Source of the DNA: JBOFCS01 sp051646185
Lineage (GTDB): Bacteria > Actinomycetota > Actinomycetes > Mycobacteriales > Mycobacteriaceae
Assembly: GCA_051646185.1 (NCBI GenBank)
Contig: JBOFCS010000145.1
Coordinates: 1 to 17,348, forward strand
Direction: 5' to 3'
Length of the DNA stretch: 17,348 nt
A model generated the notes under the pieces. The model had not been told where the DNA came from and did not search any database. It was given only the letters and a program-made list of their open reading frames with translations. Within the stretch, counting starts at the first letter, position 1. Each line of letters starts with the position of its first letter. The position numbers and the translations under genes were made by a program. Positions 7,420 through 14,076 of this stretch are shown in pieces.

Positions 7420-7605
7420 TTACCAGCTGCTCTTGCGAACGCCAGGAAGCTCACCAGCGTGTGCCATTTCGCGCACGCAGATACGGCAAAGTCCAAACTT
7501 ACGGAATACTGAATGTGGTCGCCCGCAGCGATTGCAGCGGGTGTACGCACGAACAGCAAACTTTGGCTTCTTTGCGGCCTTATTGACCAGTGCTTTCTTA
7601 GCCAT
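7420..7605 (-). CDS. rpsZ: 30S ribosomal protein S14, zinc-binding type Z
   Basis: A 61-residue S14 of the short C+ type. A zinc ribbon is formed by C24-x2-C27 and C40-x2-C43, between RAYTRCNRCGRP and FGLCRICVREMA, and the protein ends GVRKSSW. Zinc-free S14 paralogues are about 100 residues and are usually encoded elsewhere under zinc control. It starts 4 bases after rplE and is followed by a strong terminator. Confidence 0.98.
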   Translation of the reverse strand: MAKKALVNKAAKKPKFAVRAYTRCNRCGRPHSVFRKFGLCRICVREMAHAGELPGVRKSSW

Positions 7606-7609
7606 CTAC

Positions 7610-8173
7610 TCAGTTCTCCTTGAACGGGAAGCCGAGGTGCTTAAGCAGCGCGCGGCCTTCTTCGTTGTTTGTGGCTGTAGTGACCACAGTGATGTCCATA
7701 CCGCGTGGGCGGTCAATGGAGTCTACGTCGATCTCATGGAACATGGACTGCTCGTTAAGACCGAACGTGTAGTTGCCGTTGCCATCAAACTGATTACCGC
7801 TGAGGCCACGGAAGTCACGGATACGAGGAAGAGCTACCGAGACCAGACGGTCCAGGAACTCCCACATCCGATCGCCACGCAGGGTTACCCGCGCACCAAT
7901 GGGCATACCTTCACGCAGTTTGAACTGCGCAATGGACTTGCGAGCCTTACGGATCTCTGGCTTCTGACCAGTGATCAGAGAAAGGTCACGAACTGCACCG
8001 TTAATCAGTTTTGCATCTCGGGCGGCGTCGCCGACACCCATGTTGACAACAACCTTGACAACACCAGGGATTTGCATGACGTTTGCGTAGTCAAATTCGG
8101 CATGCAAAGCATCTTTGATCTCAGCGCGGTAACGAAGCTTAAGGCGTGGCTGAATGTTTTCTGTGGTGGTCAT
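7610..8173 (-). CDS. rplE: 50S ribosomal protein L5
   Basis: A 187-residue protein that binds 5S rRNA and contacts P-site tRNA. Recognisable parts are MQIPGVVKVVVNMGVGDA, LITGQKPEIRKARKSIAQFK, the loop LREGMPIGARVTLRG, and RDFRGLSGNQFDGNGNY. It starts 2 bases after the rplX stop and precedes rpsZ by 4 bases. Confidence 0.98.
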   Translation of the reverse strand: MTTTENIQPRLKLRYRAEIKDALHAEFDYANVMQIPGVVKVVVNMGVGDAARDAKLINGAVRDLSLITGQKPEIRKARKSIAQFKLREGMPIGARVTLRGDRMWEFLDRLVSVALPRIRDFRGLSGNQFDGNGNYTFGLNEQSMFHEIDVDSIDRPRGMDITVVTTATNNEEGRALLKHLGFPFKEN

Positions 8174-8175
8174 AA

Positions 8176-8493
8176 TCAGATGTCCTTCCCGTTCTTGCGG
8201 GAAATCCGAACGCGCTTGCCGGACTCTTCATCGGTGCGGTAACCCACCCGAGTCGGGTTGCCATCGGAATCAATGACAGCAACGTTGGAAACATGGATCG
8301 GAGCCTCTTGGGTAACGATGCCACCGGAGGAAGCCCCGCGCTGGTTCGCCGAATCAGCTACATGCTTTTTAATACGGTTAACGCCTTCGACAAGAACTTT
8401 ATTAGTGGCGGGGAAAGCCTGAATGACTTTGCCTTTCGCACCTTTGTCTTTGCCAGCGATGACAAGAACCGTGTCGCCCTTGTGCACCTTCAT
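8176..8493 (-). CDS. rplX: 50S ribosomal protein L24
   Basis: A 105-residue assembly-initiating large-subunit protein. The KOW motif is at the N-terminus (KGDTVLVIAGKDKGAKGKV), followed by VEGVNRIKKHV and IHVSNVAVID. Its ATG overlaps the rplN TAA by one base (TAATG), indicating coupled translation. Confidence 0.98.
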   Translation of the reverse strand: MKVHKGDTVLVIAGKDKGAKGKVIQAFPATNKVLVEGVNRIKKHVADSANQRGASSGGIVTQEAPIHVSNVAVIDSDGNPTRVGYRTDEESGKRVRISRKNGKDI

Positions 8494-8861
8494 TACAGCA
8501 CCTCCGGAGCAAGCGAAACGATCTTCATAAACTTCTTTTCGCGCAACTCGCGGCCGACTGGGCCGAAGATGCGGGTACCACGAGGATCATGGTCAGCCTT
8601 GATCAGCACGGCTGCGTTTTCATCAAATTTGATGTACGAACCGTCTGGGCGACGACGCTCTTTGGTGGTGCGGACGATGACAGCCTTAACGACCTCACCC
8701 TTTTTAATATTGCCGCCTGGAATAGCGTCTTTCACCGTTGCCACGATGATGTCGCCGATTCCGGCGTAGCGACGTCCCGAGCCTCCGAGAACGCGGATGC
8801 ACAAAATTTCCTTGGCACCCGTGTTGTCGGCGACGCGTAGCCGCGACTCCTGCTGAATCAC
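8493..8861 (-). CDS. rplN: 50S ribosomal protein L14
   Basis: A 122-residue L14 starting MIQQESRLRVADNTGAKE, with CIRVLGGSGRRYAGIGD and the C-terminal RELREKKFMKIVSLAPEVL. The start is GTG with AGGAG six bases upstream. It is the first gene of the spc-type block, about 105 bases downstream of a good promoter. Elsewhere it commonly follows rpsQ directly; here about 4.7 kb of accessory DNA intervenes. Confidence 0.98.
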   Translation of the reverse strand: MIQQESRLRVADNTGAKEILCIRVLGGSGRRYAGIGDIIVATVKDAIPGGNIKKGEVVKAVIVRTTKERRRPDGSYIKFDENAAVLIKADHDPRGTRIFGPVGRELREKKFMKIVSLAPEVL

Positions 8862-8972
8862 TAACTTCTCCTAGACCTGGATTGTGTGTGCAACGGATTT
8901 CCGTCCCGGTACACGCGGTCAGCCGCTTGGTCCAAGCACGCAAAATGCACGCCTAGCACAGGCAACCGCTCT

Positions 8973-9001
8973 AGTGTAGAGAACACGCTGGAGAAATCCA
9001 A
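8973..9001 (-). promoter_or_regulatory. Promoter of rplN-rplX-rplE-rpsZ
   Basis: Minus strand TTGGAT (8996-9001), 17 bases, TACACT (8973-8978). The leader of about 105 bases to rplN contains a short palindrome GCTTGG-CCAAGC (about 8926-8938) and GCGG-CTGA-CCGC next to it. The promoter lies just after the HIRAN gene stop at 9023, giving the spc block a start independent of the island. Confidence 0.6.
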
Positions 9002-9022
9002 GTTGAGAGAAGTTTCCGAGGT

Positions 9023-9796
9023 TCAGGCTGCGGTGCGCCAAGCAGGGCCATCAAAAGGAGACCCTCCGCGGTACTTTCCGGTGAGTTCCACCAGCAAGCG
9101 CAGATGTGGTCCAACTTCGGCGGTATTGGCCTTAATGACTTTCGCTGCACAACTACTTTCCTGTAGCGCTTGCACAAAGTCCACCAAAGGATCAGGAATG
9201 TACCCAAGGTGATGCTGCCCATCCGCGCTATACACCTGAATAGCATCGCGATTCATTGGGTTCTCCAACTCGGGAAGCAATAGCAATTCCTCCCCTTTTT
9301 CCAGTGTGTCGATACGTTTTTGAGCATCTTGACTGCGATGCCGCACTCCATGAACAAGCAGCACTGAGCGCACAACTGAAGTATCTGGTTCTTCCTGTGG
9401 CAACGGAATGAGCTCTATCGGATCACCTTGGCGATAGCCACCGGATCTTCCTAAAATTTCCCAGGGTTCAGCATCGAGCTCTAAACTCAGCGACTCCAAA
9501 TATTGAGGCCGGTCTGGTCGCTTTGCGCTAATAACCCGCTCGGAAAATGCGGGAAACAACCGCTCGCGATAATACAGTCTTTGAGGGTCTGAAAAACCGC
9601 CCAGCGGAAAGAAATTCGGATCTACGACTGCAGACTGCAGATATGAAAATCGGTAACCCTCGAGTAGACGGTCAAGAAAGCCTACAGCCCGGTACTGCTT
9701 GGTTCTCGGATCGCGCTGAGTGACTAAGAGGCGCGAAACATATTCACTACCAGCAGCGCCAACAGTCTTCTTATCGAGAAGTACGATGCTGGACAT
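9023..9796 (-). CDS. HIRAN-domain protein paired with a HipA-like kinase
   Basis: An intact 257-residue cytosolic protein. Residues about 22-130 (VTQRDPRTKQYRAVGFL, FFPLGGFSDP, YYRERLFPAFSERV, SGGYRQGDPIELIPLP) resemble the N-terminal part of HipA-type proteins in my recollection. Residues about 145-238 form a HIRAN domain: LLVHGVRH, then LPELENPMNRDAIQVY and HHLGYIPDPLVDFVQAL, the asparagine/proline-aspartate and GYIP motifs. HIRAN domains are associated with DNA-end or stalled-fork recognition in other proteins. The ATG has AAGGAG upstream at about 10 bases spacing. It begins 33 bases after the broken kinase gene on the same strand, so the two were probably one operon, perhaps a split HipA in which this subunit supplies the N-lobe partner. 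There is no terminator before the rplN promoter. Function is not established. Confidence 0.75.
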   Translation of the reverse strand: MSSIVLLDKKTVGAAGSEYVSRLLVTQRDPRTKQYRAVGFLDRLLEGYRFSYLQSAVVDPNFFPLGGFSDPQRLYYRERLFPAFSERVISAKRPDRPQYLESLSLELDAEPWEILGRSGGYRQGDPIELIPLPQEEPDTSVVRSVLLVHGVRHRSQDAQKRIDTLEKGEELLLLPELENPMNRDAIQVYSADGQHHLGYIPDPLVDFVQALQESSCAAKVIKANTAEVGPHLRLLVELTGKYRGGSPFDGPAWRTAA

Positions 9797-9829
9797 TGCT
9801 TAGTCGCTCCTTATTTATCGCGAGAAGTT

Positions 9830-10714
9830 CTAAAACGAACCTACGCGCGGGGTCTGACATTCTCGGAGTAGCCGTAATTGCATTGTGCACATTTCTAAAG
9901 AAACTCCAGATAATTTCCCTAACCAATGCTCGCGTGCTGGTTCGCTAGCCATACCCAGCACCTCGTGAGCAAGGTCTACAAGAGTTCGTTTCCGCCAGCC
10001 GTCAAACCTAGCTACCAACCCATTTTTGCCCATTTTTCCACCCCATTGTTAAGCAATTCTGCAAAATTCTTTTCCCGCATACCAGAACCAAACGCAGTGC
10101 CGTGGTCGTAACTGGGCGCAAGGTGAGTGTGAGTGCACCTAGGAGACTTCACTACAGCCCAATTTCCGGCGTGCCGGTCAGTATTTGCAATCCAAGCATC
10201 AAAAAGCAAAAACCCGGCAAAACATCAAAGGCAGGCCACTCCTGGTATTCAGTATCCAAGGACCGCCGACATCGGCTAAAACTTTTGCAATGTTTTCGAG
10301 ATGATGACCAACGCAATTTTGTGTATCAAAACTTTCATCAACTTCATCAATAAGCGGTCCACCTGAGATTCTCTCCCACCCTGGCAACCTCAGGTCTCGA
10401 GAGATCGACCCTTCAATCTTCTTGCTATCACTGCCAGTACACACAGCAAGTTCGGTAACCACCGAAGGCAGGTTTAACAATTTTGCCAAAGAACAAGCAA
10501 GCTGCTCTGCCCAATCATCACCCATCCTCAGCAACTCAGGCTCACTGCCAGCAGCCATTTTTTCCTTAGAAGGTTTCAACTGTTTTAGAACGACTGGCTT
10601 AAAAAGCCAACTCTCACCCTGTGCATTTCTGTACCAATCCTTCCCTTCTTGACCACCTGGTTCCGGGCTTTCAGGCTGCCAGACATTCAGATTCACTGGC
10701 TCCGGTATATCCAT
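9830..10714 (-). pseudogene. HipA-like Ser/Thr kinase, three frameshifts
   Basis: Remnant or mis-sequenced copy of a HipA-like kinase of about 296 codons. Frame 1 (10714 to about 10262) has WLFKP with a candidate ATP-binding K39, GDDWAEQLACSLAKLL, and GSISRDLRLPGWE. Frame 2 (about 10262-10222) reads SLDTEYQEWPAFDV. Frame 3 (about 10221-10027) holds the catalytic loop FDAWIANTDRHAGNW (D at 10177-10179, N at 10162-10164) and the metal-site SYDHGTAFG. The original frame resumes about 10026 with NGLVARFDGWRKRTLVDLAHEVLG and ends at 9830. Each junction needs one extra base; two fall in homopolymers (A4 at 10219-10222, T5 at 10023-10027). The three losses total 3 bases, so the ends share a frame. 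All kinase residues survive. ATG 10714 has no clear Shine-Dalgarno. Annotated as a pseudogene pending verification of the bases. Confidence 0.8.
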
Positions 10715-10758
10715 AAAACTATTGTGAACCTATTTTGGCCGAAAATTTCTGAATGCGG

Positions 10759-11262
10759 CTATCCGCAGGTTACTGAGATAGTGAATCGTTTGCTTACCTG
10801 TTCGGTGGGGTTAGCCATATCGATGCCTACTGATTCGCCGGTGATGGTGTACGTCTTGCCACTGAGACGGACCTCAGCTTTGCCTGCATCAGCACCCTCT
10901 GCACTGCCCACCACCAATATCGCACCATCGGCCACCACACTTAATGACTCCACGGTGAGCGGATCGGAGTCGGCGAGTATTACTGTGAAACCTTCCTCCG
11001 ACTTGTCATCACCATTGTGAATAACAATTCTATCTAGAGCCTTCTCGCAGGTAACCCCATTCTGAGCAAGACCGTCAAGCTTGCGACCTTCCACAGTCAC
11101 TTCTATCTCCCCGCTAGCAACTGATGCACCACCAGCAGCGCTACTATTGTCGATAGTTGAGGCTGAAGCAGCAACTTTGGTGGAATTTTCTGCCTTATCT
11201 GAACAAGAAACAGCTAGCGCCACACACGGTATAAGTGTCCACAGCAAGGCTGACCTTCGCAT
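10759..11262 (-). CDS. LpqH-family (19-kDa antigen type) lipoprotein
   Basis: A 167-residue secreted lipoprotein. A signal peptide (MRRSALLWTLIPCVALAVS) ends at the lipidated C20. A Ser/Ala/Thr-rich linker follows, then a domain matching mycobacterial LpqH: the paired cysteines are C72 (NGVTCEK) and C166 (ISVTCG), and the C-terminal TITGESVGIDMANPTEQVSK is characteristic. The lipobox AVSC is slightly atypical, with A at -3. ATG 11262 is preferred to an upstream GTG at 11289 because GAGG lies 6 bases before it and the signal peptide then begins with MRR. LpqH of mycobacteria is a cell-envelope glycolipoprotein; its role here is unknown. It is divergent to the TerD-AIM24 gene across 116 bases and is followed 44 bases later by the kinase gene on the same strand. 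Confidence 0.85.
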   Translation of the reverse strand: MRRSALLWTLIPCVALAVSCSDKAENSTKVAASASTIDNSSAAGGASVASGEIEVTVEGRKLDGLAQNGVTCEKALDRIVIHNGDDKSEEGFTVILADSDPLTVESLSVVADGAILVVGSAEGADAGKAEVRLSGKTYTITGESVGIDMANPTEQVSKRFTISVTCG

Positions 11263-11313
11263 AACAATCCTCATTTCTTTTGAAAACACGCAACAGTAGA
11301 CACAGGAGCACCT

Positions 11314-11319
11314 GATAAT
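11314..11319 (+). promoter_or_regulatory. Possible -10 of the TerD-AIM24 gene
   Basis: GATAAT is a good -10 hexamer, 59 bases before the ATG, but there is no clear -35 at 16-18 bases. If used, transcription starts just before or within the inverted repeat at 11331-11362. Confidence 0.3.
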
Positions 11320-11330
11320 CCCTTACGTAC

Positions 11331-11362
11331 GTTTGCTCGATCATCACAAAAAATGAGCAAAC
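11331..11362. promoter_or_regulatory. Perfect 8-bp inverted repeat between divergent genes
   Basis: GTTTGCTC (11331-11338) and GAGCAAAC (11355-11362) are exact complements, separated by 16 A/T-rich bases. The site lies between divergent promoters of the lipoprotein and TerD-AIM24 genes, just upstream of the latter's Shine-Dalgarno. It could be a dimeric-repressor operator or a leader hairpin. The symmetry is seen directly; function is inference. Confidence 0.5.
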
Positions 11363-11378
11363 TGGTTAGGATTAGATC

Positions 11379-12698
11379 ATGGTCGAGCTAGTCCCGGGGC
11401 AGAATTGCCCATTACCGTCACCGGCGGTATCAGTGTCCGTGTCCTGCGCTAGCGCAGTTGATGTATCAGCCTTGCTTCTGACTACCACCGGTAAAGTAAA
11501 AGATGATAGTGGATTAATTTTTTACAATAACCCCACTGGCCCCGGAATTAGCTACACCCAGTATCACTCAGCTGATCGTATTGATATCAATACCCCACTG
11601 ATACCCAAAGATATTGAAACAGTTGCTATTACCGCAAGTCTAGACGGATCAGGACCATCAACATTTGGCAGTGCTGGATTTTTAACAGTTTCTGTGAACG
11701 ATTCAGCGGGGAATCAAGCACTGCAATTTCCCATCACCAATCTCAGTACCGAAGCTGCGGTGGTTTGCCTGGAAATTTATCGACGCGCGGATCAATGGAA
11801 AATTCGCGCCCTCGGACAAGGCTACGACAATGGGTTAGCAGGTATTGCAACAGCTTTCGGTATCGATATCGACTCCGATGTGAATACCGACCAGGAAGAT
11901 AATGCCCTCAATCCCTCCCTAACGCCTTCAGTTCCTGCATTACCTCAACAACCACAAGGAGACTCCGCTATGCGCAGTGAATTATTCTCAAACACTGAGG
12001 TGACTGGAACCGGGATTCACAAGCAGGGCCACAAAATGTGCAAAGTTGGCATGTCTGGCGAAGTGATGGCCAGAGCAGGGTCAATGGTTGCCTACCAAGG
12101 GAATCTACATTTTGAGGCACTAGGTGCCGGGGGTATTGGAAATGCTATTCGCCAAAAGCTTTCGGGCGAAGGGGTACCACTGATGAAAGTCACCGGGCAA
12201 GGAGACCTCTTCCTGGCCAATGCTGCCCAAGATGTGCATCTCATTGACCTAGACGGCTCCGATGGCCTCACCATCAACGGAGCGAATGTCCTTGCCTTTG
12301 ACTCAAGTTTGTCCTACCGAATCGCCCGAGTACAAGGAGCAGCTATGGGCGGCAATGCCGGGCTATTTAACTGCGTTTTCACTGGCCAAGGTCGAATTGC
12401 CATCACCACCGACGGCACCCCTGTTGTATTAAATGTTGATCAACCCACTTTTGCCGATCCCCAAGCTGCTGTGGCTTGGTCCTCGAGCTTGAATACCAGC
12501 ATCCAGCGTAACGACCAATTTAACCTCGGCACGCTCATTGGAAGAAGCACGGGTGAAAGATTCACCCTAAGTTTTTCCGGGCAAGGCTTTGTTGTTGTAC
12601 AACCTTCAGAGTTACCACCTGGAGGGCTGATTGGCGGAACCGGCGGGGGTAATCAATCCGGCATCGGCGGCGCTCTAGGAGGATTGTTAGGCCACTAA
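11379..12698 (+). CDS. TerD-AIM24 two-domain fusion protein
   Basis: A 439-residue protein with two recognisable parts. Residues 1-163 are TerD-like: GKVKDDSGLIFYNNPTGPG, SLDGSGPSTFGSAGFLTVSV, LEIYRRADQWKIRALGQGY, NGLAGIATAFGID. The acidic DLD calcium motif expected near residue 28 is replaced by VDVSALLL, so that calcium site may be altered. Residues 164-196 are an acidic, then Pro/Gln-rich linker. Residues about 198-410 are an AIM24-type beta-rich domain (MSGEVMARAGSMVAYQG, VTGQGDLFLANAAQDVHLI, FTGQGRIAITTDGTPVVL), and 411-439 a Gly-rich tail. TerD domains occur in tellurite/stress-response loci; bacterial AIM24 function is unknown. No signal peptide is visible. The ATG has AGGA 7 bases upstream. 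It is on the strand opposite to the ribosomal genes. Fusion is clear; function is open. Confidence 0.85.
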   Translation: MVELVPGQNCPLPSPAVSVSVSCASAVDVSALLLTTTGKVKDDSGLIFYNNPTGPGISYTQYHSADRIDINTPLIPKDIETVAITASLDGSGPSTFGSAGFLTVSVNDSAGNQALQFPITNLSTEAAVVCLEIYRRADQWKIRALGQGYDNGLAGIATAFGIDIDSDVNTDQEDNALNPSLTPSVPALPQQPQGDSAMRSELFSNTEVTGTGIHKQGHKMCKVGMSGEVMARAGSMVAYQGNLHFEALGAGGIGNAIRQKLSGEGVPLMKVTGQGDLFLANAAQDVHLIDLDGSDGLTINGANVLAFDSSLSYRIARVQGAAMGGNAGLFNCVFTGQGRIAITTDGTPVVLNVDQPTFADPQAAVAWSSSLNTSIQRNDQFNLGTLIGRSTGERFTLSFSGQGFVVVQPSELPPGGLIGGTGGGNQSGIGGALGGLLGH

Positions 12699-12701
12699 CA
12701 A
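12684..12701 (+). terminator. Weak hairpin over the TerD-AIM24 stop codon
   Basis: TTGTTAG-GCCA-CTAACAA is a perfect 7-bp stem with a 4-base loop spanning the TAA at 12696-12698. It lacks a U-tract and is A/T-rich, so termination is doubtful. Confidence 0.25.
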
Positions 12702-12880
12702 AGACTTACCTACACCTACCTACCACGACCTTTTACCCATTTTCCAGCTCAGCAGAAAATCTCCGGTTAACTCATATCCATTTTGCGGTACCCCATAAGG
12801 CAACCTAGTGATGACACCACGAGGCAGGAACATGTTCAGGCCTTAGGGTAGAAAACTGGTTACATTGAATTCTCTTATCT
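12699..12880. other. Intergenic stretch, no gene seen
   Basis: The 182 bases between the TerD-AIM24 stop and the first recognisable amidase codons show no gene. They may hold an unrecognisable 5' part of the allophanate hydrolase relic, but I could not match any family motif here. Confidence 0.5.
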
Positions 12881-13470
12881 ACCAAGGCAACCTCTCGACT
12901 GATCGCAGCTAGGGCACTCATCGGCGGTAAAACTAATCTTGACCAATTGACCACCGGCCTTGTTTGAACTCGACATCCTTATGGTGCAATAGTTTTCGTA
13001 GTATACCCTGGCCAGAATCTCTGGCGGATCCAGTAGCGGTTCAGCAGTTACTACTGCTGAAGCATCGGATAGATTTTGCATTAGGGAGCGATACAGCCGG
13101 TTCTGGCCATGCACCGGCGGCTTTGAACAATATTGTAGAAATTAAGCCTACCTGTTGATTAATTCCTCATGCTGGAATAGTGCCCGCATACCTTTCATAT
13201 GACACAATTACACAGCTTTAGCCCTGAATTTGCTGTCCGCTTTTCTCAAACCAGAAGCGGCAGTTCTGACAGCGTCAGCATTCCAGGAGAACTTTAGGCT
13301 TTAAGCCCTGCGGCATTTGGAAAGTTTTTAGCTGAACTTCCAGCACCGATGACTTTAACCGAAATGCACTTAGCTGATAGATAAAGGTCATCGGCTTCAC
13401 TTGCACCCTAGACTCTTTCAATCAGGGTGAAGATATTTCAGCTAACGGCGGGTGGAAAAAATCCGATTAA
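12881..13470 (+). pseudogene. Allophanate hydrolase (AtzF-type amidase) relic
   Basis: A decayed amidase-signature gene readable only by switching frames. Frame 2 from 12881 gives SRLIAARALIGGKTNLDQ, then TTGLV-stop-TRHPYGA with the TGA at 12965-12967; family members read GKTNLDQ and GLVGTRSPYGA, with the catalytic-lysine region in GKTN. Frame 0 at 13011-13049 gives ARISGGSSSGSAV, the amidase Ser motif. Frame 1 from 13066 gives RIDFALGSDTAGSG and PAALNNIVEIKPT, a stop at 13156, then LIPHAGIVPAYLS. After a loss of much of the middle, 13319-13381 gives FLAELPAPMTL and 13384-13470 gives KVIGFTC and EDISANGGW, as in the allophanate hydrolase C-terminal domain. Functional enzymes are near 600 residues and split allophanate to ammonia and CO2 in urea catabolism; about 590 bases remain. 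The start is missing. Non-functional. Confidence 0.8.
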
Positions 13471-13497
13471 AACGCAATCTGCAAAATAAGCTCAAAC

Positions 13498-13538
13498 ACA
13501 ACAGTGGCTCGTACCGATTTGGTACGAGCCACTGTTGT
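13498..13538 (-). terminator. Intrinsic terminator after rpsQ
   Basis: A perfect 18-bp stem (left arm ACAACAGTGGCTCGTACC) with loop GATTT, starting 8 bases after the rpsQ stop. In the minus direction it continues into GTTTGAGCTTATTTT. It ends the S10 operon before the accessory island. Confidence 0.85.
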
Positions 13539-13546
13539 AACAAGAC

Positions 13547-13840
13547 TTACTTAGCCTTTTCGAGAACCTCTACCAAACGCCACCGCTTAGTAGCTGATAG
13601 CGGGCGGGTCTCAGCAAGCTGAACGCGGTCACCGATGCCGGCGATCCCGTTCTCATCATGGGCCTTCACCTTCGAGGTGCGACGAATGATCTTGCCATAA
13701 AGAGGGTGCTTAACACGGTCCTCAAGTTCAACAACGATGGTCTTCTCCATTTTATCGGAGACAACATAACCGATGCGAACTTTACGCGTACCACGCTCCG
13801 TGGAAGCTTCTGCGCTGGTCACTGATTTTTCCTCACTCAT
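13547..13840 (-). CDS. rpsQ: 30S ribosomal protein S17
   Basis: A 97-residue 16S-rRNA-binding protein. After a polar N-terminal extension of about 18 residues come RKVRIGYVVSDKMEKTIVV, HPLYGKIIRRTSKVKAHD and the C-terminal ETRPLSATKRWRLVEVLE. Its ATG overlaps the rpmC stop by 4 bases. It is the last gene of the S10 block, followed by an 18-bp terminator. Confidence 0.98.
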   Translation of the reverse strand: MSEEKSVTSAEASTERGTRKVRIGYVVSDKMEKTIVVELEDRVKHPLYGKIIRRTSKVKAHDENGIAGIGDRVQLAETRPLSATKRWRLVEVLEKAK

Positions 13841-14076
13841 GCTGCATCACCGGCGGTATCTGGGCCGACGCTCAGGCCAAGCTCACGCTCACGCATGACG
13901 GTGTAAATACGGGCGATCTCGTGGCGAACTACACGTAGCCGACGATTATTGTCGAGTTGTCCGGTAGCCATCTGGAAGCGCAGGTTAAAAAGCTCTTCCT
14001 TTGACTCACGCAGGCGAGAGACCAATTCTTCTTCACTGAGCTCACGCAGCTCAGCGGCTGGGGTTCCGGTAGCCAT
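13837..14076 (-). CDS. rpmC: 50S ribosomal protein L29
   Basis: A 79-residue, mainly helical protein at the tunnel exit, near the trigger factor and SRP docking site. The core is ELRELSEEELVSRLRESKEE, LFNLRFQMATGQLDN and RVVRHEIARIYTVMRERELG. Start and stop overlap its neighbours (TGATG with rplP, ATGA with rpsQ). Confidence 0.98.
   Translation of the reverse strand: MATGTPAAELRELSEEELVSRLRESKEELFNLRFQMATGQLDNNRRLRVVRHEIARIYTVMRERELGLSVGPDTAGDAA

Noticed and set aside
7433..8242. Plus-strand 269-codon open frame
   Set aside because: It lies entirely antisense to rpsZ, rplE and the end of rplX, which are certain; it has no motif and no ribosome-binding site.
9830..10714. Programmed ribosomal frameshifting to make the kinase
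   Set aside because: Three separate shifts would be needed and no slippery heptamer with a downstream structure is evident; indels or sequence errors are simpler.
12875..13114. Minus-strand 79-codon open frame in the rpsQ gap
   Set aside because: It is antisense to the amidase relic, whose motifs are read on the plus strand; the frame itself has no recognisable domain.
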